A DNA stretch of 64,000 bases from Halioglobus japonicus (GTDB lineage: Bacteria; Pseudomonadota; Gammaproteobacteria; Pseudomonadales; Halieaceae): positions 349,451 through 413,450 of the forward strand of contig CACSIL010000045.1 of NCBI GenBank assembly GCA_902705825.1, written 5' to 3'. The position numbers and the translations under genes are program-made. Below the pieces are notes generated by a model. That model made no database searches. It was not told the DNA's origin and saw only the letters and a program-made list of their open reading frames with translations. Shown piece by piece: positions 47,456 to 55,600 of the stretch. The stretch's first letter is position 1. The number at the start of each line of letters is the position of its first letter.

Positions 47456-47503
47456 TACATGCTATGTTTTCGACACAACCTATAACAGAGAGGCGCCATC
47501 AAG

Positions 47504-48091
47504 ATGCCCTGGGAAAAATCGTTCGACGAAGAAGTCACCCTGGAAAAGGCTATGCACGTTTTCTGGGAGAAAGGCTTCGACTCCGCTTCAATCGCTGATC
47601 TTCTGGACAGAACGGGTATAAATCGAGGCAGTCTCTACAACACTTTTGGCGGTAAACAGGCGCTGTTTGTCAAAGCACTGCTGAAATATGATCAGGATAA
47701 ACGTCGCACAGCGCTTGCAGAACTCGAAGCGCTGGATGACCCACAGCGGGCAGTAGGCGAGTTCTTCGACAATATGGTTGCAGTGACCATCGAAGACCCA
47801 GAACGCAAAGGCTGCTTTCTGTTTAATACGGTATTGGAATGCCCCACGCATGAGCCCGAAGTGAACGAAATCGTTGCCAATGGGCTGAGAGAAATTGAAG
47901 CATTCTTTCGGCGCTGTATTGAAGTGGCACAGGCCCGTGATGACATCCCCAAAAGTGTGGATCCCAGCGCCAAAGCCAAAGCACTGCTGGCGCTGGCACT
48001 GGCAATCCGGGTACTTGGGCGAAGCCCCTATTGCGACGAAGGGTTACAGACAATTGCCAATGAGGCAAAGGCCCTGATTAGTAGCTCCTAA
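47504..48091 (+). CDS. TetR-family transcriptional regulator
   Basis: The 195-residue protein has an N-terminal helix-turn-helix (AMHVFWEKGFDSASIADLLDRTGINRGSLYNTFGGKQALF) and an all-helical ligand domain that has GCFLFNTVLECPTHEPEV, as seen in TetR_C_16-like regulators. It is divergent from the RND operon and probably represses it until a ligand binds. No N-terminal signal. GAGAGGCGCC lies before the ATG. Confidence 0.93.
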   Translation: MPWEKSFDEEVTLEKAMHVFWEKGFDSASIADLLDRTGINRGSLYNTFGGKQALFVKALLKYDQDKRRTALAELEALDDPQRAVGEFFDNMVAVTIEDPERKGCFLFNTVLECPTHEPEVNEIVANGLREIEAFFRRCIEVAQARDDIPKSVDPSAKAKALLALALAIRVLGRSPYCDEGLQTIANEAKALISSS

Positions 48092-48121
48092 CACACAGGA
48101 GCCACATTCTGCAGTCTTCTG

Positions 48122-48808
48122 CTAGCCTCCTCCGCGAGACACGGGGATCAATGCACCCGAGATCGACCGAGCCGCCGCAGATGCCAGAAACAGAATCACA
48201 TCCGCTATTGCCTCAGGTTTGACCCAATTACTGGTATCGGCATCGGGCATATCTGAGCGATTGGTTGGTGTGTCGATAATGCTGGGTAGAATCGCATTTG
48301 CTGTCACTGTGGTTCCCGCAAGCTCTGCCGCAAGCGCTTCCGTCAACCGGTGAACACCTGACTTGGATGCTGCATATGCGCCCAGCCCGGCACCGGCATG
48401 TATCGCACCACCGGCACCAATATTGATAATCCTGCCCGCCTCGCTGCTGCGCAACGCCGCCAGTGATGCCTTGCTGATCGTGGCAGCAGTTACCACATTC
48501 ATTGTGAACATACGTTGCCAGGTGTCCAGGCTCCCGTCATCCAGAGTCTCCCATGCAAAGCCACCGGCTATATTGACCAGCACATCGACTCCTCCTGCAT
48601 TTGCACATATATCGGCCAGTACTTTGTCACAGGCCGCCGCATCAGAAAGATCAACGCCGGGGTAATCCCAGCCATCGGGGTTGTTATCAGGTGCCGCAGG
48701 AGCAAAATCGACTCTTGAGACCTTATGCCCCTGATCTGCAAACGCTTTAGCCACTGCCCTACCCAGCGCTCCAAACCCACCTGTTACAACAATACTTCTA
48801 CTGTCCAT
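48122..48808 (-). CDS. SDR-family oxidoreductase
   Basis: The 228-residue protein has the cofactor motif TGGFGALGR at residues 9-17, an NIAGG motif near 82 and the catalytic YAASK near 150 with an upstream serine-free stretch (INIGAGGAIH): the usual catalytic serine position holds glycine or alanine, which is a point to check. It is cytoplasmic and probably NAD(P)-dependent with unknown substrate. It is convergent with the TetR gene 30 bases away. Confidence 0.85.
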   Translation of the reverse strand: MDSRSIVVTGGFGALGRAVAKAFADQGHKVSRVDFAPAAPDNNPDGWDYPGVDLSDAAACDKVLADICANAGGVDVLVNIAGGFAWETLDDGSLDTWQRMFTMNVVTAATISKASLAALRSSEAGRIINIGAGGAIHAGAGLGAYAASKSGVHRLTEALAAELAGTTVTANAILPSIIDTPTNRSDMPDADTSNWVKPEAIADVILFLASAAARSISGALIPVSRGGG

Positions 48809-48967
48809 CCAAAATCTCCAGTGTGTTTTTATATCTACATTGCCTGTGCATCAAATATCGCCAGACATTTACCGATCGCCATGATAAAGCAGGGGCCAGT
48901 CAGTATCGACTAAAACTCCGGCAATAGCTGCGGCGGCCCAATGAGTGTCTGAGCGGCGAGTAGGCTG

Positions 48968-49471
48968 TTACCGCTGATAGGCGCACTGGGCTAACGGCTG
49001 TGTGGCATCTGCACCGGCCCAACGGGCTATCGGAACAGCCGAAACCGAGTTCTTCGGAGAACCTTCAACCACCTTATCGCTGTACACCAAATACACGATG
49101 ACATTGCGCTTGGGATCGCAATAGCGCAGCACCTTCAGTTTCTTGAATATTAGCGAGCGCCGCTCCCTGAATACAAGCTCTCCCATTTTGAAAGGCTCTT
49201 TGATGACAATCGGGCCCACTTGTTGGCAATCGAGCGAAGCGTCAGACGTATCCTCTGCAAGCCCGATAGCGCCACTGTAACCGCCGATTTGCGCCCTGCT
49301 TAAATAACAGGCAACACCCTCTACCTTGTCATCGTCAAACACATCCAGGGTGATGGAGTCATCCGGCGACAATGCTCGCCATTTGGTGTCAACACTGCCC
49401 AGCTCCTCTGCCAGAACAAAAGCTGATGACAACAGCAGCACACAAGAAAGTAACAGCGGATAAAGTTTCAT
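48968..49471 (-). CDS. creA: CreA-family periplasmic protein
   Basis: The ATG at 49471 gives 167 residues with a signal peptide (LLLSCVLLLSSAFVLAEELG). The core WRALSPDDSITLDVFDDDKVEGVACYLSRA, FRERRSLIFKKLKVLRYCD and YLVYSDKVVEGSPKNSVSAVP is the CreA family. The function of CreA is not known. An upstream extension of 35 residues is in frame but does not look like a signal peptide. It lies 101 bases after the flavoprotein gene, in the same direction. Confidence 0.9.
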   Translation of the reverse strand: MKLYPLLLSCVLLLSSAFVLAEELGSVDTKWRALSPDDSITLDVFDDDKVEGVACYLSRAQIGGYSGAIGLAEDTSDASLDCQQVGPIVIKEPFKMGELVFRERRSLIFKKLKVLRYCDPKRNVIVYLVYSDKVVEGSPKNSVSAVPIARWAGADATQPLAQCAYQR

Positions 49472-49572
49472 CGTTGTCAAACCAGTTAAGGATTCAGTTA
49501 ATACAAAGTGATACAGAAGCGGTTGTGAGTCAACGTGTACCGCCGTGACGCTGGCAGAGATAGGGTGCGGAT

Positions 49573-51630
49573 TCATATTGAACAGGCTATCTGCATGGCC
49601 TCATCGGTCGCCTTGCGAATCAATCCTAATTCTGTGCAATCTCCTATCGCGTGCACCTGCGGCGCCAGTTCCTTAACACTGTCGAACAGCGCTATCGCGG
49701 GCACCGGCTCCCCTGCCAAAATAACGGAATCTGCAGGGATCGTTCGCAGTGCACCCTGCGCGGTGCGATAGTTCACTGCAGCGGCCAGAATGTTTTCACA
49801 AACCACTTCTGTATTGATGCTGACGCCTAAATGATCGAGTCGATCCATGTGCTCTGCGCGACGTTTGGGGCCAATTTCCATCGCAATGCGTTTCCCCTGT
49901 TCCAATATACTGACCCTGCGGCCGCGTTTGGCCAGAAACTCGGCAAGTTCTATTGCTGCCAGGTCAGCGCCAACTATCACAATATCCTTGCCCAGTGGCA
50001 TCCACAACTGTGTAATACTTCTCAGCAGTGCCGGCGTGAGGTGCGGGCTGGTAAAGCGCATGAACATCTCAGCGGCCGCGCGCAGCGCATCTGGCAACAT
50101 AGAGAAATCCTCGCGCAGGGCTTTTCCCTCGACCACGCGCCGCAGTTGCGCTCCACTGAATACATGGGCCTGCTGCGCTCCCGAAATAGCAGGCGTTGCG
50201 ATATTAGCGCCAGTTGCAACGACGATAACATCCGGATTCAAATTGCGTATCACCGCTGGCGTCGCCTCGACGCCGAGGCGAACATCTATCCCGGATGCGC
50301 GTACCTGCCGCTGCAACCAGTGAAAAAATGGCTCGTTGTCCGAATGCACCGTAGCGGCGAGTAACATCGACCCACCGAGACGTTTTTGCCTCTCCAGTAA
50401 AGTCACATAGTGCCCACGCAGATCCGCCACGCGCGCAGCCTCCATACCAGCGGGCCCAGCCCCTACAATCACCACGCGCTTGCGCTGCTCTGCCTTCGTC
50501 ATGCTTCGAGAGTGCTCACGACCTGCGGCGGCATTAACCGCGCAGCTCAGGTTCTGATCCGTCATCATGCTATCGATACAGGTTTCGCAGGAAATACAGC
50601 GGCGGATATCCTGACTGCGTCCCGCCTTTGCCTTTGCCGGCCACTGTGGGTCGGCGAGAAAGGGGCGCCCCATCGCGATGAGGTCTGCACTGCCCTCGCG
50701 CAAAATCTGCTCGGCGAGCTCGGGCGTATGAATGCGCCCAACCACCATTACCGGCACATCGACAACCTGTTTAATTGCTCGGGCTGCAGTGACATTTGCG
50801 CCATCGGGGTAATCACTGCCCATCACCATCTGGCTAACCAGGCCGTCTGTACTGCCGCCGCTGATACGAAAAGCGTCTGCCCCGGCATCTACCAACAACT
50901 GGGCCAATGCTTGTGACTCGTTGCTTTCGCGACCACCGGGAGAACGCTCATAGCCGGACAGACTCACCGTAATAGGAAATTCTTTGCCCACCGCTGCACG
51001 CACGGCGCCAAGTGTCTCCAGCAACAAACGCGCCCTGCCGGCCAGACGCTTTCCGCCATATTCGTCCGAGCGGGCATTGCGCAATGGCGACAAGAACGAA
51101 CCCAACAGCATATAGACATGCGCAGCATGCAGTTCCATACCATCGTAACCTGCCGCCTTTGCACGCACGGCGGCCTCTGCATACTGTTCTATCACACCCG
51201 GAATCTCATCGAGTTCCAGTGGTCGGCAGGACTGAAACGCCGCAGGATTCACGTTGACGCTAGGGCCGAACCCCGGCTTGCCTTCAAAAAACGGTGCCAG
51301 CGATTCCGGGCCTGGGTGGGTGATCTGCGGTTGAATTTTCACACCGTGCCGATGGGCCAGATCAGTGATTTCCCTGTGCAGGGGGATAAACCGATCTTCG
51401 GCAAGGCTTAGCGAATGAGGCTGGTAACGGTGATCCAATGCCACTGAACACACTTCCAGTGTCATCAGGCCTACACCGCCTCGCGCCCTCGCTTGGAGAT
51501 AGGCCAGAAGGCGCTCCGACGGTTCCTGCTCAGCTGTGCCGTAATTGGTCGTCATCGGCGACATGACGATACGATTCGCCAACTGCATCGAACCGATGCT
51601 AATTGGCGCGAACAGCCTGTCAAAAGGCAT
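49573..51630 (-). CDS. OYE-type FMN/4Fe-4S/FAD oxidoreductase (2,4-dienoyl-CoA reductase-like)
   Basis: The protein of 685 residues has three modules. It starts with an OYE-type TIM barrel (FAPISIGSMQLANRIVMSPMTTNYG). A 4Fe-4S cluster follows (CISCETC ... C, with the last Cys in LSCAVN), then FAD/NADPH domains (VGAGPAGMEAARVADLRGH; GADLAAIELAEFLAKRGRRV). This is the architecture of FadH and of related enzymes that reduce enoyl or xenobiotic substrates. The start overlaps the stop of the luciferase-like gene by one base (TGATG), so the two are coupled; a longer upstream frame overlaps that gene and is rejected. Confidence 0.92.
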   Translation of the reverse strand: MPFDRLFAPISIGSMQLANRIVMSPMTTNYGTAEQEPSERLLAYLQARARGGVGLMTLEVCSVALDHRYQPHSLSLAEDRFIPLHREITDLAHRHGVKIQPQITHPGPESLAPFFEGKPGFGPSVNVNPAAFQSCRPLELDEIPGVIEQYAEAAVRAKAAGYDGMELHAAHVYMLLGSFLSPLRNARSDEYGGKRLAGRARLLLETLGAVRAAVGKEFPITVSLSGYERSPGGRESNESQALAQLLVDAGADAFRISGGSTDGLVSQMVMGSDYPDGANVTAARAIKQVVDVPVMVVGRIHTPELAEQILREGSADLIAMGRPFLADPQWPAKAKAGRSQDIRRCISCETCIDSMMTDQNLSCAVNAAAGREHSRSMTKAEQRKRVVIVGAGPAGMEAARVADLRGHYVTLLERQKRLGGSMLLAATVHSDNEPFFHWLQRQVRASGIDVRLGVEATPAVIRNLNPDVIVVATGANIATPAISGAQQAHVFSGAQLRRVVEGKALREDFSMLPDALRAAAEMFMRFTSPHLTPALLRSITQLWMPLGKDIVIVGADLAAIELAEFLAKRGRRVSILEQGKRIAMEIGPKRRAEHMDRLDHLGVSINTEVVCENILAAAVNYRTAQGALRTIPADSVILAGEPVPAIALFDSVKELAPQVHAIGDCTELGLIRKATDEAMQIACSI

Positions 51631-52541
51631 CAGCCTTTCTCCCACAAACCGAAACGCTCCATCATTGTCTTGAAACGCTCCATCGATCGAATTTTCACGT
51701 CCAGTTGTGTGTGATCCTCGCCCTCTTCCACCCAGAAAGCGCGCCCCCAGGGAGACGGCGTCCACGGCAGGACGCTGGCGTGGTAAGTGCCAGCAGGGTC
51801 CAGCGAATTGATAAATTCGGGCGTGTACATTTCCATCGCACTAATGAGCACATCGAAGGGCTTGTCATAACGGCCATTCTTTTTGCGTAGTTCAAACAGC
51901 GAATCAATCACCTCTTTCATCGCCTCGTTACCCAGTGGCACGCCCAACCAACCGTCATTCTCTGCCGCTCTGCGCAGGGCGGCCTTACTTTTTCCGCCCA
52001 CCCAAACCGGTACAGGCTGACTCGGTACGGGGGACATAATTACGTCTTTGAAATCGAAAAATTCACCGCTGTAACTGACAACCTCACCAGAGTTAAGTGC
52101 GCGCACCGCTGCTATCACCTCATCGAGACGTCGCCCGCGTGAGGAAAAGTCCACACCCGCCAGATCGAACTCCTCCTTCAGCCAACCTGCGGACACCCCA
52201 CACGCGACACGGTTTCCCGTCAAAATGGCTGCGGCACTGGTAGCGCGCGAGACGGTGAATGGATCGCGCAGTGCAGCCAGGTAAATATTGGTCGCCATAC
52301 GCAAACGCGTCGTTGCAACGCCCATGGCTGTGAGTGTTATCCACGGGTCCATCCAGGGGTTGGTATTGGGCCACCAAACCTTGCCATCGTCAGTGTACGG
52401 ATAAGGTGTTGCAGGCACAGCGGGATAGGCCAGATGATCCGGTAATGTTATGCCCTCGTAGCCCAGTTCCTCCGCTTTCTGGGCGATGGCGATAAATTGG
52501 TCAACCTCAACGGTGTTGACCAGTGAAATCCAGTACTTCAT
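51630..52541 (-). CDS. LLM-class (luciferase-like) flavin oxidoreductase
   Basis: The 303-residue protein has the luciferase-like monooxygenase fold: ISLVNTVEVDQFIAIAQKAEELGYEGITLPDHLAYP, TRLRMATNIYLAALRDPFTVSRATSAAAILTGNRVACGVSAGW and VPVWVGGKSKAALRRAAENDGW. Cofactor may be F420 or FMN; F420 is not certain in this lineage. AGGAG lies seven bases before the ATG. It is first in a two-gene unit with the OYE-type flavoenzyme. Confidence 0.9.
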   Translation of the reverse strand: MKYWISLVNTVEVDQFIAIAQKAEELGYEGITLPDHLAYPAVPATPYPYTDDGKVWWPNTNPWMDPWITLTAMGVATTRLRMATNIYLAALRDPFTVSRATSAAAILTGNRVACGVSAGWLKEEFDLAGVDFSSRGRRLDEVIAAVRALNSGEVVSYSGEFFDFKDVIMSPVPSQPVPVWVGGKSKAALRRAAENDGWLGVPLGNEAMKEVIDSLFELRKKNGRYDKPFDVLISAMEMYTPEFINSLDPAGTYHASVLPWTPSPWGRAFWVEEGEDHTQLDVKIRSMERFKTMMERFGLWEKG

Positions 52542-52928
52542 AACAATCTCCTCAGAATATCCAGACTATTTCAGTGAACACGCCGCGAGTAGTGAACAAC
52601 ACCGCAAAGGTAGATCACTGCGCGAAGCTCGCGCTGCGCATCGTGTGTAAAGCCAGCCATGATCTGGCGTTGCTTGAGTGGAACAGCACCGCCACTGGCA
52701 AATATCCGCGGTGGTAACAGGGTACTTATGATGAAGTTGTCCGATGCATTATTCAGCGAATATTTTTATTGTCTTCGATAATACGCTTATCGGCTTCAAT
52801 GATATGCCTTTGTCCGAGCCCTGCAAAGCTTATCCGGCACGCGTTGCCCGTCTTTCCTCGTGTGCTGTTTACTATGTTAGGCTAACGGGCAAATTTCGTT
52901 GGCGTGATACTGATAGAGGCTGTCAAAC
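52542..52928. other. Intergenic region between LLM gene and amidohydrolase
   Basis: The region is a divergent spacer. Short frames have no family match. The last bases hold GAGG, a fair ribosome site, before the amidohydrolase ATG. I saw no clear palindrome or promoter. Confidence 0.4.
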
Positions 52929-54617
52929 ATGGGCTTATGTTCTACTGCTGTTAGCCGTTGTTTTTGCCTTCTATCAATCAGCGTCCTGCTGGGCGCGTGC
53001 TCTTCGCAAGGCCCCGACATGATCTTTTTCGGCGGCCCGGTTCTGACGGTAAATAGTCAGAATGAGGTGGCCAGTGCGCTTGCCATCGAAAACGGATTGA
53101 TTGTTGCGGTCGGCAGCGACAGCGACATCCTGGCGCTGCAAGCGGATCATACTGAAGTAATCGATCTACAGGGCAAAACCCTGATGCCGGGCTTTATTGG
53201 CGCCCACGAGCACCCGACGTTGACAGCTGTATTCGCCGGCGCCACCGACCTTTCCGGTTTCACCCATAAAAACAATCGCCAGGTGTGGGAGGCATTACGC
53301 ACGGCCGTGGCCACTGCGGACGCGGGTGATTGGATCTACGCTGGCGGGCTCGACCCCATTCTCACCCGTGATCTTAAAATGCCCACACGTAAATTCCTTG
53401 ATGAGATCGCCCCGCAAAACCCGCTGGTTATCGTATCCCAGACACTGCATTCGTTCTGGGCCAACACGGCGGCATTTGCAGCAGCGGGGATCAACAAGCA
53501 CACACCTGACCCGGGCCCCGGCGCCTATTATGAACGCGACAGTTCAGGTGAGTTAACAGGTTTTGTTGCTGAAAGTCTGGCGGCCACGCCGTTGCTGAAA
53601 ACGCTGAAGTCTCCCTGGCAGCTTCTGGATCGTTACGAGGCGGCACTCGATCAATTACAGGCAAACGGCTTTACCAGTGTGGCATCACTTGGCCACAACG
53701 TACCGCCGCTGATGGCACGTTTTGCCTCCTCCAAGGGTTTTCAGCCGCGCATTCGCCAGTTTTTCTACCTGGTGGAAGACGAACTCAACTACTTACCTGA
53801 CTCACCCGATACCGACAACGCCTACTTCCGTGTACTGGGCGTCAAGCTCTGGCACGATGGCTCGCCCTATACAGGAAGCATGTACACCGCTTCGCCCTAC
53901 CTCGACAGCGCACTAAACAACACGCTCGGGATCCCCGCCGGCAGTCACGGCGCACCGATGTTCAGCACGACGGCCCTGCAGGAAAAAGTTCGTACCTACA
54001 GCGATGCTGGTTGGCAAATTGCGATTCACAGCCAGGGGGATGCATCACTGCGCGAGGTCACTCTATCGCTGGACGCCGTGGGAGAACTCCCCGGAGAACT
54101 ACCCGTTGTGCGCATTGAACATGCTGTTGAGCTGCCCATCGACCAGATCCCCGCACTGGCAAAGCAGAACACCACCGTGTCGTTTCACATCAACCATATT
54201 CTGTACTACGGCGATGCCCTGCAACAATCGATCATAGGTGAGCGCATGGCACAGAACGTGCTGCCTGTGCAGACTGCATTTGCACAAGGCCTGCAACCCA
54301 CCCTGCACGCCGACAGCCCGATGTTCCCGGCACAACCCTTTAGCCTGATGCAGACCGCCGTCACCCGGGCGACCAGTTCAGGCAAGCGCTTGAATCCCGA
54401 CGAGGCGATAACTATTGAGCAGGCTGTGCGCGCTATGACCATCAACGGCGCGCGCCAACTGCGAATTGCTGACGAGGCCGGTAGCCTCGAAGCCGGTAAA
54501 TGGGCAGACCTGCTGATAGTTAACCGCAACCCCTACGACACACCCATTCATGAAATCGATCGAATCAAGGTCTTGGCCGTACTACTCAATGGTCGAGTCA
54601 CGTTTGGTACGCTCTGA
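52929..54617 (+). CDS. Amidohydrolase, YtcJ-like, lipoprotein
   Basis: The 562-residue protein begins with a lipoprotein signal (LLSISVLLGAC) then the amidohydrolase composite domain (MIFFGGPVLTVNSQNEVASALAIENGLIVAVG). The metal site includes PGFIGAHEHP, IHSQGD and LHADSPMFP. The C-terminus returns to the beta-sandwich (AGKWADLLIVNRNPYD). It probably hydrolyses an amide, imide or related substrate outside the inner membrane. Its 3' end is 23 bases from HutZ in convergent orientation. Confidence 0.93.
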   Translation: MGLCSTAVSRCFCLLSISVLLGACSSQGPDMIFFGGPVLTVNSQNEVASALAIENGLIVAVGSDSDILALQADHTEVIDLQGKTLMPGFIGAHEHPTLTAVFAGATDLSGFTHKNNRQVWEALRTAVATADAGDWIYAGGLDPILTRDLKMPTRKFLDEIAPQNPLVIVSQTLHSFWANTAAFAAAGINKHTPDPGPGAYYERDSSGELTGFVAESLAATPLLKTLKSPWQLLDRYEAALDQLQANGFTSVASLGHNVPPLMARFASSKGFQPRIRQFFYLVEDELNYLPDSPDTDNAYFRVLGVKLWHDGSPYTGSMYTASPYLDSALNNTLGIPAGSHGAPMFSTTALQEKVRTYSDAGWQIAIHSQGDASLREVTLSLDAVGELPGELPVVRIEHAVELPIDQIPALAKQNTTVSFHINHILYYGDALQQSIIGERMAQNVLPVQTAFAQGLQPTLHADSPMFPAQPFSLMQTAVTRATSSGKRLNPDEAITIEQAVRAMTINGARQLRIADEAGSLEAGKWADLLIVNRNPYDTPIHEIDRIKVLAVLLNGRVTFGTL

Positions 54618-54640
54618 TACAGGCAATACCAAACCCTGAC

Positions 54641-55177
54641 TCATGCCTTATCCAGCTCGGCAGCACGCGGTTTATGACCGTCTGTCAGGTGGGTCAGTAT
54701 TTCGCCGGCCAGTGTCTCGCCTGCCAGTGAATAGGCTCTGCCAAAGCCTTTTACGTAACGCCCGCCCTTGGGCACCAGACGAAACATTTTGAAATCCTCA
54801 AGCTTGCTCAGATTGGCAGAACGCGAGCCCAGACGTGACGTCAGACACTGCAGAGCCACCCGCCACTCCTCTGAGTTGTAAGCCAATAACTGCGCCTGTA
54901 CCGAATAGTTCACACGAATCCTTGCGAACAGTTCATCAGCCGAGCCTTCATCTTCAACCACCAGCACCGAGGCCCGCGCGTCGCGCTGTAAGTTGGAGCC
55001 GTGCGTGGCGATTTCACTGAGCAAGACATAGAGGCAGTCTTCACCTATGCCAAAGGGAGCATAGGATGCAAACGGAGCACCATCGGCACCGAGAGTGGCC
55101 AGATGCAGGCTTTTTCGCGAGTGAATAAAATCCATTACCTCGTCACTGAGGCGGGTTTGCATTGCTTTGTTTTTCAC
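54641..55177 (-). CDS. hutZ: HutZ/HugZ-type haem utilisation protein
   Basis: The 178-residue protein is of the split-barrel pyridoxamine-phosphate-oxidase fold. It starts at GTG, seven bases after AAGGA. It has LHLATLGADGAPFASYAPFG and the signature VPKGGRYVKGFGRAY, then a histidine-bearing tail LTHLTDGHKPR. The HutZ/HugZ group binds haem and helps free iron. It is last in the TonB receptor-HutX-HutZ run. Confidence 0.93.
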   Translation of the reverse strand: MKNKAMQTRLSDEVMDFIHSRKSLHLATLGADGAPFASYAPFGIGEDCLYVLLSEIATHGSNLQRDARASVLVVEDEGSADELFARIRVNYSVQAQLLAYNSEEWRVALQCLTSRLGSRSANLSKLEDFKMFRLVPKGGRYVKGFGRAYSLAGETLAGEILTHLTDGHKPRAAELDKA

Positions 55178-55187
55178 AATCAGTTCC

Positions 55188-55589
55188 TTATATAACGTCT
55201 ACCGACAGTCCGTCGCGAATGGCATGAAATTTTTGTAGCTGGCCGGGATATACCGCACCGCTGGAATCTCTGCCGAGGAAAACCTTGAACAACACCGCTT
55301 GCTGATCATCCTGGAAAACGAAGGCGTAGCTATCGCGGCCACGATGCTGCCTTTCCTGAAATGCGATATGGTCAATGGCGTCGAGGCGAATATGTCCGTG
55401 AAAACCCGGCGTCGCTCCAGCGAGATTATAGTAGCCCTCACCGACAGCGCCGGGGGGAAACGGCCCTTTGAATTCAAACACGCAGCCGCCATGTTGCACG
55501 ATGGTTGTCGTCGGCCCCCACTGCGATAAAGTGCGTAGCAAGGACTCGGCCTGACTCCCCGCCAGACTGTTGTTTGCGTCTATAGTCAT
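55188..55589 (-). CDS. hutX: HutX/HuvX-type haem carrier
   Basis: The 133-residue protein matches the haem utilisation cytosolic carrier family: VQHGGCVFEFKGPFP, GEGYYNL, FHGHIRLDAIDHIAFQER and VFQDDQQAVLFKVFLGRD. It passes haem to HutZ in Vibrio. It is rather short beside HutX of about 165 residues. It lies 11 bases after the TonB receptor gene and 10 before hutZ. Confidence 0.92.
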   Translation of the reverse strand: MTIDANNSLAGSQAESLLRTLSQWGPTTTIVQHGGCVFEFKGPFPPGAVGEGYYNLAGATPGFHGHIRLDAIDHIAFQERQHRGRDSYAFVFQDDQQAVLFKVFLGRDSSGAVYPGQLQKFHAIRDGLSVDVI

Positions 55590-55600
55590 TCCATTTCTCC

